Of a stretch of DNA of 5,808 nt, positions 1 through 5,808 are shown piece by piece. Made by a program: the position numbers and the translations under genes. The notes under the pieces are model-generated. The model worked only from the letters and a program-made list of their open reading frames with translations. It searched no databases and was not told where the DNA came from. The stretch's first letter is position 1. Each line of letters starts with the position of its first letter. The DNA lies in assembly GCA_021778375.1 (NCBI GenBank), contig JAJYCM010000180.1, forward strand, positions 1 to 5,808, read 5' to 3'. Source of the DNA: Bacteroidota bacterium. Its GTDB lineage: Bacteria > Bacteroidota > Ignavibacteria > Ignavibacteriales > Ignavibacteriaceae.

Positions 1-1
1 A

Positions 2-490
2 AATAACGTAAGAGAACAATTCAAAAATAATCCAGGAATCATGCTAGGCACGTCAAAACCGGATTACGGACAGTGTGTTGATATTGCTACAAAATCAGCG
101 TTAAGAAAAATGGTTGTTCCCGGACTGCTTGTTGTTGGAATGACAATAGGAGTTGGATTAGTTTTCAAATGGATTTATTATTGGGGCGGAGGAATAAATA
201 ATCCAACCGGTGCACTAGGAGCAGAAGTAGTTGGAGGGTATTTAATGGTAGGTACGATAACAGGAATTTTATTTGCCTTATTTATGAACAACGGTGGCGG
301 TGCATGGGACAACGCAAAGAAGTTCATAGAAACAGGTGCTTATGGCGGTAAAAAGTCTGATCCTCATAAAGCATCAGTTGTAGGTGACACGGTTGGTGAT
401 CCTTTTAAGGACACAGCGGGGCCATCATTGCATGTGCTGATTAAATTATTAGCCACTTTAACTTTGGTATTGGCGCCATTATTTATCTAA
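2..490 (+). CDS. hppA: Membrane-bound ion-translocating pyrophosphatase, C-terminal part (5' end outside window)
   Basis: This is the last 162 codons of a K+/H+- or Na+-translocating membrane pyrophosphatase, which couples PPi hydrolysis to pumping H+ or Na+ across the inner membrane. The frame is open from base 2, before the first ATG at 41, and already reads family sequence (REQF..NPGI, then GTSKPDYGQCVDIATK), so the gene starts upstream. Visible landmarks, numbered from base 2, are the DNAKK motif (Asp103, Lys106-107) and GDTVGDPFKDTAGPS (Asp129, Asp133, Lys136, Asp137). In the family these acidic and Lys residues bind Mg-PPi. Membrane segments lie near residues 37-58, 77-96 and 143-162, and the protein ends within the last helix, as is usual. 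Family members are about 700-800 residues, so roughly a fifth is present. The residues that decide K+ dependence and H+ versus Na+ specificity lie outside the window, so the pumped ion cannot be called. A strong terminator follows. Confidence 0.95.
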   Translation, partial: NNVREQFKNNPGIMLGTSKPDYGQCVDIATKSALRKMVVPGLLVVGMTIGVGLVFKWIYYWGGGINNPTGALGAEVVGGYLMVGTITGILFALFMNNGGGAWDNAKKFIETGAYGGKKSDPHKASVVGDTVGDPFKDTAGPSLHVLIKLLATLTLVLAPLFI

Positions 491-513
491 CTTTATTAGA
501 ATAAGAATAGAAC

Positions 514-548
514 CCCGGTTTTCTGAAAAGGAAGCCGGGATTTTTTTT
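514..548 (+). terminator. Intrinsic terminator after hppA
   Basis: An 11-bp stem (514-524 pairing with 529-539, including two G-T wobbles) encloses a GAAA tetraloop (525-528). Five G-C pairs lie at the base, and eight T residues follow at 541-548. It lies 23 nt after the hppA stop codon. It is a textbook rho-independent terminator and separates hppA from the permease gene. Confidence 0.93.
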
Positions 549-583
549 AGCATTAAAAAATATCATCTAAATTAAAAATCTAC

Positions 584-616
584 TTGACAAAGGAAGTTGA
601 ATTGAATAGTTTTTGC
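584..616 (+). promoter_or_regulatory. Candidate promoter for the amino acid permease gene
   Basis: A perfect TTGACA lies at 584-589, downstream of the hppA terminator. Seventeen bases later comes TAGTTT (607-612), a poor sigma-70 -10 box. The run TAGTTTTTGC (607-616) does resemble the TAnnTTTG -7 element described for Bacteroidota promoters. This would leave a leader of about 85 nt before the start codon. The call rests on motif matching only. A promoter is required somewhere between 549 and 703 because of the terminator upstream. Confidence 0.38.
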
Positions 617-703
617 AATCTTATATTTAACTGCTAACCAAACGAGATAAAAGATATTTTTATAGACTTTTTATTTGCTAATATTTTAAAAAGGAGCTAG
701 AAC

Positions 704-2203
704 ATGAAGCAAATATTTGCTACAAAACCACTTAGTGTTTTACTAGACGAAGTTAAAAGTGAAAACCGTTTGCGCCGCGTACTCGGTCCGGTAGCATTAA
801 CGAGCCTTGGCGTCGGAGCAATTATCGGTACAGGAATTTTTGTACTGACAGGAGTTGCAGCTCACGATAAGAGTGGTCCCGCAATAGTTTTATCATTTGT
901 GGTTTCGGGGATTGCCTGCGTATTTGCGGCATTATCGTACGCAGAATTTGCTTCAATGGTACCTGTTGCAGGGTCAGCATATACTTATGCATACGCAACT
1001 TTAGGAGAATTATTTGCATGGATAATCGGTTGGGATCTAATTTTAGAATACGCGGTGGCATCTGCTACAGTTGCGCACGGATGGTCGCATTATTTTCAGG
1101 ATTTTATTAGCATATTGGGAGTAAAATTTGCGCCTACTATTTCAAATGCACCTTTTGATTTTAATCCCACAACCGGACTCCTCGCATCAACGGGATCAGT
1201 CTTGGATCTTCCAGCAATCTTAATTACTATTTTAATTACTTTTATTCTTGTAAAAGGAATTAAAGAAAGCGCCGGCTTCAACGCGGGAATTGTTATAACG
1301 AAATTAGCAATAGTACTTCTTGTAATAATTGTGGGAGCGTTTTATATAAATCCAGCAAATTGGCACCCGTTCGCGCCTTATGGCTATTCGGGACTTAGCT
1401 TATTCGGGAAAACAATTTGGGGACAGACAGGTCCCGGAGGGGCTCCGGTAGGAGTTTTAGCAGGAGCAGCCATTATCTTTTTTGCTTATATTGGATTTGA
1501 TTCTGTCTCTACGCATTCCGAGGAGGCTAAAAATCCCAAACGTGATGTCCCCATAGGAATTATTACTTCATTAATCCTTTGCACGATTCTATATATTGCG
1601 GTTTCAGGCATATTAACAGGAATGGTTGGATACAACAAGATCGATATTAATGCGCCGGTGTCTAATGCTTTTAAGCAAGTTGGATTAGTGTGGGCGGAAT
1701 TTTTAGTTTCGCTAGGTGCTGTTGCAGGTATTACATCCGTTCTACTAGTTATGATGTTGAGCCAAGCTAGAATATTTTTGGCAATGGCTAGAGACGGACT
1801 GCTTCCTACTAAATTTTTCGGAGATGTACATGCAAAATTCAGAACACCATGGAAGTCGACCATACTTACGGGTGCTTTTGTTTCTATCTTAGCGGGATTT
1901 TTGCCTTTAAGAGTTCTTGCAGATTTGGTAAATATAGGAACTCTATTTGCTTTTGTAGTAGTATGTGCCGCAGTAATAATTATGAGAAAAACACATCCGG
2001 AAGCCGAACGACCATTCAGGGCACCGTTTGTACCGCTTGTTCCAATATTAGGGATCATAATTTGCTCACTTTTAATGTTTTCGCTTCCAGAAGAAAATTG
2101 GTTAAGATTGTTTGGATGGCTTGCAATTGGTTTAGTGATTTATTTCTTTTACGGAAGACATCACAGTATTATGCATAGATTGATGAAAGAGGAAGGGAAA
2201 TAA
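704..2203 (+). CDS. APC-superfamily amino acid permease, cationic amino acid transporter (CAT) type
   Basis: This is a 499-residue inner-membrane secondary transporter, close to the size of bacterial CAT-like permeases (YfnA/GkApcT type). These proteins take up amino acids, probably by H+ symport. The N-terminal cytoplasmic stretch (1-30) leads into the unwound TM1 signature GVGAIIGTGIF (residues 37-46), whose Gly-rich backbone binds the amino acid carboxylate. The TM6 and following-loop signature FFAYIGFDSVST plus EEAKNP.RD.PIGI covers 259-287, and the loop motif MARDGLLP is at 361-368. About twelve hydrophobic segments are visible, near 32-50, 59-80, 102-128, 168-185, 193-213, 249-270, 284-306, 329-352, 385-402, 405-427, 444-461 and 466-483. 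The start at 704 is supported by GGAG at 693-696 with 7-nt spacing. The substrate cannot be fixed from sequence, because the family includes cationic and broad-specificity members. No metabolic partner lies beside it, so it is probably transcribed alone. Confidence 0.93.
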   Translation: MKQIFATKPLSVLLDEVKSENRLRRVLGPVALTSLGVGAIIGTGIFVLTGVAAHDKSGPAIVLSFVVSGIACVFAALSYAEFASMVPVAGSAYTYAYATLGELFAWIIGWDLILEYAVASATVAHGWSHYFQDFISILGVKFAPTISNAPFDFNPTTGLLASTGSVLDLPAILITILITFILVKGIKESAGFNAGIVITKLAIVLLVIIVGAFYINPANWHPFAPYGYSGLSLFGKTIWGQTGPGGAPVGVLAGAAIIFFAYIGFDSVSTHSEEAKNPKRDVPIGIITSLILCTILYIAVSGILTGMVGYNKIDINAPVSNAFKQVGLVWAEFLVSLGAVAGITSVLLVMMLSQARIFLAMARDGLLPTKFFGDVHAKFRTPWKSTILTGAFVSILAGFLPLRVLADLVNIGTLFAFVVVCAAVIIMRKTHPEAERPFRAPFVPLVPILGIIICSLLMFSLPEENWLRLFGWLAIGLVIYFFYGRHHSIMHRLMKEEGK

Positions 2204-2225
2204 TTTTTATTGTTAAAAGCGTCAC

Positions 2226-2255
2226 TTAAACAATAGTTGGTTTAGAATATTTTTT
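2226..2255 (+). terminator. Weak terminator-like hairpin after the permease gene
   Basis: A short AT-rich stem (2226-2231 with 2240-2245, one T-G wobble, 8-nt loop) is followed after a few bases by six T residues at 2250-2255. It lies 22 nt past the permease stop. An alternative and mutually exclusive pairing, ATTGTT at 2209-2214 with AACAAT at 2229-2234, is equally weak. Termination here is plausible but not demonstrated. Confidence 0.28.
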
Positions 2256-2308
2256 AGTCATAGGTAAAACAAAACAATGTTCTTAAGCATCTAAAGGAAT
2301 GTTGTTAT

Positions 2309-2314
2309 TATAAT
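2309..2314 (+). promoter_or_regulatory. Candidate -10 box upstream of exbB
   Basis: A perfect TATAAT lies at 2309-2314, 44 nt before the exbB start codon, inside the 155-nt gap between the permease and exbB. No good -35 hexamer is present at the standard spacing (2286-2291 does not match). The bases run on into ATTTG, loosely like the Bacteroidota -7 element. The transcript would start near 2321, inside the inverted repeat listed at 2317-2340. Confidence 0.33.
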
Positions 2315-2316
2315 TT

Positions 2317-2340
2317 GAAAATTTTATGAGCTTAATTTTC
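2317..2340. repeat. Inverted repeat in the exbB leader
   Basis: GAAAATT at 2317-2323 and AATTTTC at 2334-2340 form a perfect 7-bp inverted repeat with a 10-base centre. It sits just after the candidate -10 box and just before the exbB ribosome binding site at 2346-2350. It could be an operator over the transcription start, an mRNA hairpin, or chance in AT-rich DNA. It does not match a Fur box well. Confidence 0.35.
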
Positions 2341-2358
2341 TGAGAAAGGATTTAGATA

Positions 2359-3009
2359 ATGTATAACCCCAGTCTCCTTGATCTTGTTGCCAAAGGAGGT
2401 TACGTAATATTTATTTTAGTTATTTGCTCTTTACTTTCGGTAAAGGTTATAATAGAAAAATTAATTACATTCAAAGGCATTACTGAAAAAGTGATAAGCG
2501 ATTTTATGCACAACATCTATCGCAGTCTAAAGGCTAATGATTTAAATGATGCACTCTATGTCTGTAAATCAAGCACATGGAATTGGTGGTTTCTAAAAGT
2601 CAAATGCCCGCTTACAAATGTTGTTGCCTATATAATTGAACAATCAAAAGAATCAAAAGAAGAACTTGAGCAAATGGCGTACACTCAGCTAGATAAAGAA
2701 ATCGCAAAGATGGAAAAAGGCTTAGGCATTCTTGCAACACTAGGGAGTATTTCCCCCTTCATCGGATTGTTCGGAACAGTTGTAGGAATTATTAAGTCAT
2801 TTAATGCTCTTTCAGTTCAAGACAGCTCAAATTATACGATGGTTATGAGCGGTATAGCAGATGCTCTTATTGCAACAGCAGCGGGTCTTTTGGTTGCAGT
2901 GCCTGCAGTTATGTTCTATAATTATTTTATGAAGAGATTAAAATTAAGCATGCCTCTTTATGATGAAGCAATTCAGAAGACATTGCGTTATATAAAGATG
3001 CTTAAGTGA
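2359..3009 (+). CDS. exbB: MotA/TolQ/ExbB-family proton channel protein
   Basis: This is a 216-residue inner-membrane protein that pairs with ExbD to form the proton-driven motor energising TonB. TM1 is near residues 14-33. A long cytoplasmic region follows, then TM2 (about 121-147), which carries GLFGTVVGII (136-145), and TM3 (about 165-190), which carries GIADALIATAAGLLVAVPAV. Thr140 and Thr173 match the channel-lining threonines Thr148 and Thr181 of E. coli ExbB. Asp168 sits where E. coli has Glu176, a conservative but notable change. Residues 71-82 hold an unusual Trp-rich stretch (STWNWWFLKVK) before the conserved PL.NVV. The start has AAGGA at 2346-2350 with 8-nt spacing. It is followed after 10 nt by exbD, so the two are surely co-transcribed. 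The same fold serves TolQ; the separate tonB-type gene 596 nt downstream favours the ExbB role. Confidence 0.93.
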   Translation: MYNPSLLDLVAKGGYVIFILVICSLLSVKVIIEKLITFKGITEKVISDFMHNIYRSLKANDLNDALYVCKSSTWNWWFLKVKCPLTNVVAYIIEQSKESKEELEQMAYTQLDKEIAKMEKGLGILATLGSISPFIGLFGTVVGIIKSFNALSVQDSSNYTMVMSGIADALIATAAGLLVAVPAVMFYNYFMKRLKLSMPLYDEAIQKTLRYIKMLK

Positions 3010-3019
3010 GAAAACATAA

Positions 3020-3421
3020 ATGAGAAGATATAAATTAGACGAGAAAGAATTTTCCGAAATAAACATTACCCCCTTCACTGATGTTATTTTGGTGGTCTTG
3101 ATTATTTTTATGATTACTAGTCCGTTTTTAATTACCGGAGCTCTAAAAGTAAAATTGCCTCAATCTTCTGCCTCGCAAACAACGGTTAGTAATAATATTG
3201 AAGTTTATTTGAACGACCAGAATCAGATCTTCTTAAATAATAAGCAAGTTGATATTACTCAATTGCCTGCGGAACTTCAAACTGAGTTTATTCAGAAGAA
3301 TAACCACGATGTAATTGTTAAGGCAGATAAAAATGCTATATATGGAAGTGTGGTGCAACTTCTTGATGCCCTTAAAAATGCGGGAGCAACTAAGCTTCTA
3401 ATGGCTACTATGAAAAAATAA
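3020..3421 (+). CDS. exbD: ExbD/TolR-family biopolymer transport protein
   Basis: This is a 133-residue bitopic protein, close to the usual 130-145 residues. A short cytoplasmic head (1-18) carries the EINITPF.DV signature. A single TM (about 19-42) starts with Asp21, the equivalent of the essential proton-carrying Asp25 of E. coli ExbD (Asp23 of TolR). The rest (about 45-133) is the periplasmic domain, including the Ile-Val-Lys-Ala-Asp (IVKADK) strand and the following Y..VVQLLDALK helix typical of the family, ending in a short strand. It begins 10 nt after the exbB stop with only a poor Shine-Dalgarno (AAGTGAG, 3004-3010, overlapping the exbB stop), so translation may be coupled to exbB. 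A TolR role is possible from the fold alone. Next to a TonB-like gene, with no TolA, TolB or Pal nearby, ExbD is the better call. Confidence 0.93.
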   Translation: MRRYKLDEKEFSEINITPFTDVILVVLIIFMITSPFLITGALKVKLPQSSASQTTVSNNIEVYLNDQNQIFLNNKQVDITQLPAELQTEFIQKNNHDVIVKADKNAIYGSVVQLLDALKNAGATKLLMATMKK

Positions 3422-3443
3422 TTCAATATTAGTGAATTGTTTT
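3419..3443 (+). terminator. Weak hairpin at the exbD stop codon
   Basis: AATTCA (3420-3425) pairs with TGAATT (3433-3438) around a 7-nt loop, with one further T-G wobble, followed by TTTT at 3440-3443. The stem is all short and AT-rich and begins within the exbD stop codon. It could be a weak terminator or attenuator separating exbBD from tonB, or a 3'-end stabilising hairpin. Confidence 0.25.
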
Positions 3444-3476
3444 CAGCTAATCATTTTTACCGCTAACGATAAAATG

Positions 3477-3505
3477 TTCATCAATCGAATTTTTTCCCTT
3501 ATAAT
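3477..3505 (+). promoter_or_regulatory. Candidate promoter upstream of tonB
   Basis: TATAAT at 3500-3505 is a perfect -10 hexamer. TTCATC at 3477-3482, exactly 17 bases upstream, is a weak -35. The site lies in the 184-nt gap between exbD and tonB and would give a leader of about 95 nt. It suggests tonB can be transcribed separately from exbBD. I see no convincing Fur box around it. Confidence 0.38.
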
Positions 3506-3605
3506 TAGGTATGAGATAAGAAAGTCTATTTCATGCAAGGTTTCAAGATGCACTCGAGGATTGAATGGGGAAATATTTCTTTTCAAACGCTAGATAGTTA
3601 AATTC

Positions 3606-4331
3606 ATGAATAAATTGAATAACAAAAAATTCTCACTTATAGTTTCAATTGTTTTTCATGTAATAATTATATTACTCATTTCATTAACATTTAATCCATC
3701 ACAGAAGATAGAAAAAGACAAATATGTTGAGATTGGATTTGGAGGAACAACTGAGTCAAATTCACCAGGTTCTCCAGGGGGAGGTATTGCTGAAGTAAGA
3801 AAAATTGTTGAGAAAAAGATTAAGGTGAAGAAGGAAAAAAGCATAAAAAAGAAAAAGGAAATAGTTAGAGAATCAAAAAGCAGCTTAAGTCCTATAGCAG
3901 TTGACACGGGGAAAGTATTGGCAAAGTCCGGAGATTATGCGGGTGGAGGAAGTTCAAATGGAAAACCAGGGAACGGAGGTTCGGGGAATGGTGCAAATGG
4001 AAGCGGGCCTCCTAAAGCGGGAAAAATTGTAAGCCAGGATATTTATTATGTCGCGGTTGATCAAATGCCAGTGCCGGTAGGCGGAATGTCAAATATAAAT
4101 GCGCGCGTCGTTTACCCCCCTGCTGCCGCTGCAAATAATATTCATGGAACCGTATACGTGGAAGCATTCATTGACGAATTAGGAACTGTAAGGAAAATTT
4201 CGCTTCTAAAAGGCTTGGGTTATGGATGCGACCAAGCAGCCATAAACGCTGTGAAGTGGACAAAGTTTGATGCAGGGCAAAAGCATGGGGTGCCGGTAAA
4301 AGTAAGAATGACAATCCCTATCCATTTTTAG
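3606..4331 (+). CDS. tonB: TonB-family energy transducer
   Basis: This 241-residue protein carries inner-membrane energy to outer-membrane TonB-dependent transporters. An N-terminal anchor helix spans about 9-29 and contains the SxxxH signature (Ser14, His18), the equivalent of E. coli Ser16/His20, which contacts ExbB/ExbD. The periplasm-spanning linker has a Lys/Glu-rich part (about 66-91, likely helical and strongly basic) and a Gly/Asn/Ser-rich part (about 108-139), unlike the Pro-rich spacer of classical TonB. The C-terminal domain (about 149-241) shows YPP.A....I.GTVYVEAFID..G.V, then GYGCDQAAINAVK (205-217) and a final V.V...IPI.F, a standard TonB_C pattern. The start at 3606 is the first ATG after an in-frame stop at 3591. 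It has no recognisable Shine-Dalgarno. It converges with the RND gene on the other strand. Confidence 0.92.
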   Translation: MNKLNNKKFSLIVSIVFHVIIILLISLTFNPSQKIEKDKYVEIGFGGTTESNSPGSPGGGIAEVRKIVEKKIKVKKEKSIKKKKEIVRESKSSLSPIAVDTGKVLAKSGDYAGGGSSNGKPGNGGSGNGANGSGPPKAGKIVSQDIYYVAVDQMPVPVGGMSNINARVVYPPAAAANNIHGTVYVEAFIDELGTVRKISLLKGLGYGCDQAAINAVKWTKFDAGQKHGVPVKVRMTIPIHF

Positions 4332-4361
4332 ATAACCAATAAATCTTTAAGCTCAACCAAT

Positions 4362-4411
4362 AAAATTAGAGAGTAATCTTTAAGATAATTTGATTACTCT
4401 CTTAAAATTTT
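4362..4411. terminator. Shared bidirectional terminator between tonB and the RND gene
   Basis: A perfect 11-bp stem (4368-4378 with 4392-4402) encloses a 13-nt loop and lies between two converging genes. Flanking AAAATT (4362-4367) and AATTTT (4406-4411) extend the symmetry beyond a 3-nt bulge and give a short T-run after the hairpin on either strand. The right edge reaches the last codon of the - strand gene. Convergent position and symmetry support termination from both sides, although the T-runs are modest. Confidence 0.7.
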
Positions 4412-5807
4412 AGTTATTAACTATCTCCGGAGAAATTACTTCTTCTTTTTGCTTTCTTCGTAAAAAAGCTTTTAGCTTTACCTGCCAGGTTTCAACTTTA
4501 ACATACATAACAGGCACAAGAATCAGGGTTAAAAACATTGAGCTTAAAAGTCCACCAATTATAGACCAGGCAAGTCCCGACTTCCATTCCGAACCGGCAT
4601 CGGTAGCAAGTGCAAGCGGAAGCATTCCAATTACCATCGCAGTTGTGGTCATTAGAATTGGTCTTATTCTGCTTTCTCCGGCTTCAATTAAGGCATCATA
4701 AGTCGATTTCCCTTCTTCCTGGTTGTGTTTTGTACGGTCAACAAGAAGGATTGCATTCTTACCGACCAATCCAACAAGCATTATTATCCCTAAAATTGAA
4801 AATATACTAAGAGATTTCATTGTGAGTGCAAGAGCAAGGAATGCACCTACCATTGCAACAGGGATTGAGAAAAAGATAACAAACGGATCAACGTAAGAAT
4901 TATATAGTGCAACCATAATCATATAAACAAAAATTAGTGCAGCGATTAATGCAAGTCCCAAGCTTCCAAATGAGTCGGATTGATTTTTCAGATCTCCCCA
5001 ATAAGCTATATCGACACCAGCAGGAAGTTTTTCTTTTGCCATAGCATTTTTAATATCATCTCCAACGCTTCCGCTTGGTCTTCCGATAACTTGAGAGTAT
5101 ACCGTAACTGCGCTTACACGATTCATTCTTTGCAAATTAGTAGGACCAGTGGATTGATAAATATTTGCAAATTGCTGGAGTTCTATTGTTTGTCCTTTGT
5201 TATTTACAAAAGTCATCTGTTTTAGATCAGAGATTTTAGATCTATCAAATTTATCAAGAGACACAAGAATATTATAATCGTCATTTCCGTCTCTAAATTT
5301 TGCGTCATCATTACCTTGCATGGCTACCTGAAGAGTTGCGCCTACATCGGCAATTGATAAGCCAAAATCAGCAAGCTTCTGCCGGTCTATATCAACACGA
5401 GTTTCCGGATTTCCAACTTCAGTAGACAATCGAACATCTGCTGTGCCGGGTACCTTCTTTACAACACTTTCTAGAATCAAAGCAGATTTCATAACATCAT
5501 CACGGTTAGGACCATTAACAATTAATTGAATCGGTGTTTGGTTAGCTGTTCCAAAGATACCGATTGGATTTACTCGGACTTTTAATCCAGGGATTTTTTG
5601 AGCAAATTGTTTTATCTGCTCACCAATTTGATCGCTGGAAAGATTCCTTCTATCTTTTTGGTTAAGCTCAACATCTAATTCTGAAGTATTACTTGAAGAC
5701 TGTCCAATTAAGCCTTCATTAGATGCACCCACCTCCACGAAGACTTTTTTTACATCAGGCAGGTTATTAATATACCGTTCAATTTTTTGCGTAACAAAAT
5801 TGGTATT
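4410..5807 (-). CDS. RND-family efflux pump inner-membrane subunit, C-terminal half (5' end outside window)
   Basis: These are the last 465 codons of a resistance-nodulation-division transporter of the AcrB/HAE1 type, a proton-driven exporter that works as a trimer with a periplasmic adaptor and an outer-membrane channel. Numbering from the window edge, residues 1 to about 280 are the second periplasmic porter/docking loop, opening with ...YINNLPDVKKVFVEVGAS. Membrane helices follow near 282-302, 308-328, 336-357, 382-401 and 412-436, matching TM8-TM12. GKNAILLVD (349-357) contains Lys350, the counterpart of AcrB Lys940 in the proton relay. The partner Asp pair in TM4 is off the window. RIRPILMTTTAMVIGMLPLA and the IIGG...S final helix are typical. 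The family is about 1030-1050 residues, so about 45% is seen. The frame stays open to 5807, so the GTG at 5738 is internal. A drug exporter is more likely than a CzcA metal pump, but the substrate is unknown. Confidence 0.93.
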   Translation of the reverse strand, partial: NTNFVTQKIERYINNLPDVKKVFVEVGASNEGLIGQSSSNTSELDVELNQKDRRNLSSDQIGEQIKQFAQKIPGLKVRVNPIGIFGTANQTPIQLIVNGPNRDDVMKSALILESVVKKVPGTADVRLSTEVGNPETRVDIDRQKLADFGLSIADVGATLQVAMQGNDDAKFRDGNDDYNILVSLDKFDRSKISDLKQMTFVNNKGQTIELQQFANIYQSTGPTNLQRMNRVSAVTVYSQVIGRPSGSVGDDIKNAMAKEKLPAGVDIAYWGDLKNQSDSFGSLGLALIAALIFVYMIMVALYNSYVDPFVIFFSIPVAMVGAFLALALTMKSLSIFSILGIIMLVGLVGKNAILLVDRTKHNQEEGKSTYDALIEAGESRIRPILMTTTAMVIGMLPLALATDAGSEWKSGLAWSIIGGLLSSMFLTLILVPVMYVKVETWQVKLKAFLRRKQKEEVISPEIVNN

Positions 5808-5808
5808 A

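Noticed and set aside
41..43. ATG as the start of a small 149-residue membrane protein
   Set aside because: The frame is open from base 2 and the upstream codons match the pyrophosphatase family, so this Met is internal to hppA.
1486..2058. A 190-codon open frame on the - strand
   Set aside because: It lies wholly inside the amino acid permease gene on the opposite strand, has no family resemblance I can see, and the + strand protein is unmistakable.
3422..3605. A Fur box controlling tonB
   Set aside because: Stretches such as CGATAAAATG near 3467-3476 share a few bases with the GATAATGATAATCATTATC consensus but lack the dyad symmetry. I cannot support a Fur site.
5736..5738. GTG as the start of the RND gene on the - strand
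   Set aside because: The same frame remains open upstream to the window edge and reads normal RND sequence (IERYINNLPDVKKVF), and the coding part present is under half a normal RND protein. The GTG is an internal Val codon.
4410..5807. A CzcA-type heavy-metal RND pump
   Set aside because: The GKNAILLVD and IRPILMTTTAMVIGMLPLA segments fit the HAE1 drug-efflux type better, but the diagnostic TM4 region is outside the window, so the substrate class is left open rather than called.
1..5808. A novel defence, mobile or RNA-guided system
   Set aside because: Every sizeable open region belongs to a known transport family, and the gaps (155, 155, 184 and 78 nt) contain only promoter- and hairpin-like signals. 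I found no direct-repeat arrays, transposase, tRNA or structured RNA.

Overview
The window is AT-rich DNA from a Gram-negative bacterium. The ExbB/ExbD/TonB energy-transduction set and an RND inner-membrane pump imply an outer membrane. The protein style (a pyrophosphatase tail with the GTSKPDY and MNNGGGAWDN motifs, ExbB/ExbD/TonB of this length, low G+C) suggests the Bacteroidota/Ignavibacteriota/Chlorobiota group. That placement is an impression from sequence style, not a computed result.

Layout: (1) 1-490, the C-terminal end of a membrane-bound ion-pumping pyrophosphatase (hppA) on the + strand, closed by a very clear intrinsic terminator with a GAAA tetraloop. (2) 704-2203, a stand-alone APC-superfamily amino acid permease of the cationic amino acid transporter (CAT) type, with its own leader and Shine-Dalgarno. 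(3) 2359-3421, exbB and exbD as a tight two-gene unit. (4) 3606-4331, tonB, separated from exbD by 184 nt that contain a good -10 box. (5) 4410 to beyond 5808 on the - strand, the C-terminal half of an RND-family efflux pump that converges on tonB across a shared symmetric hairpin.

How they fit together: every gene encodes a membrane-energised transport function. The pyrophosphatase makes an ion gradient from PPi. ExbB/ExbD form the proton-driven stator and TonB carries that energy to outer-membrane receptors, none of which are in the window. The permease and the RND pump are secondary transporters that use ion gradients. Only exbB-exbD(-tonB) is an obvious functional unit; the other genes look like neighbours with independent transcription signals.

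I see no RNA gene, insertion sequence, CRISPR array, phage gene or clear sign of recent transfer. The window reads as ordinary chromosomal housekeeping and transport DNA. The most interesting points are small: a glycine-rich linker in place of a proline-rich one in TonB, Asp in place of the usual Glu in the ExbB channel, a tryptophan-rich insertion in the ExbB cytoplasmic region, a palindrome at the predicted exbB transcription start, and a 22-codon ORF that stops just before the tonB start.
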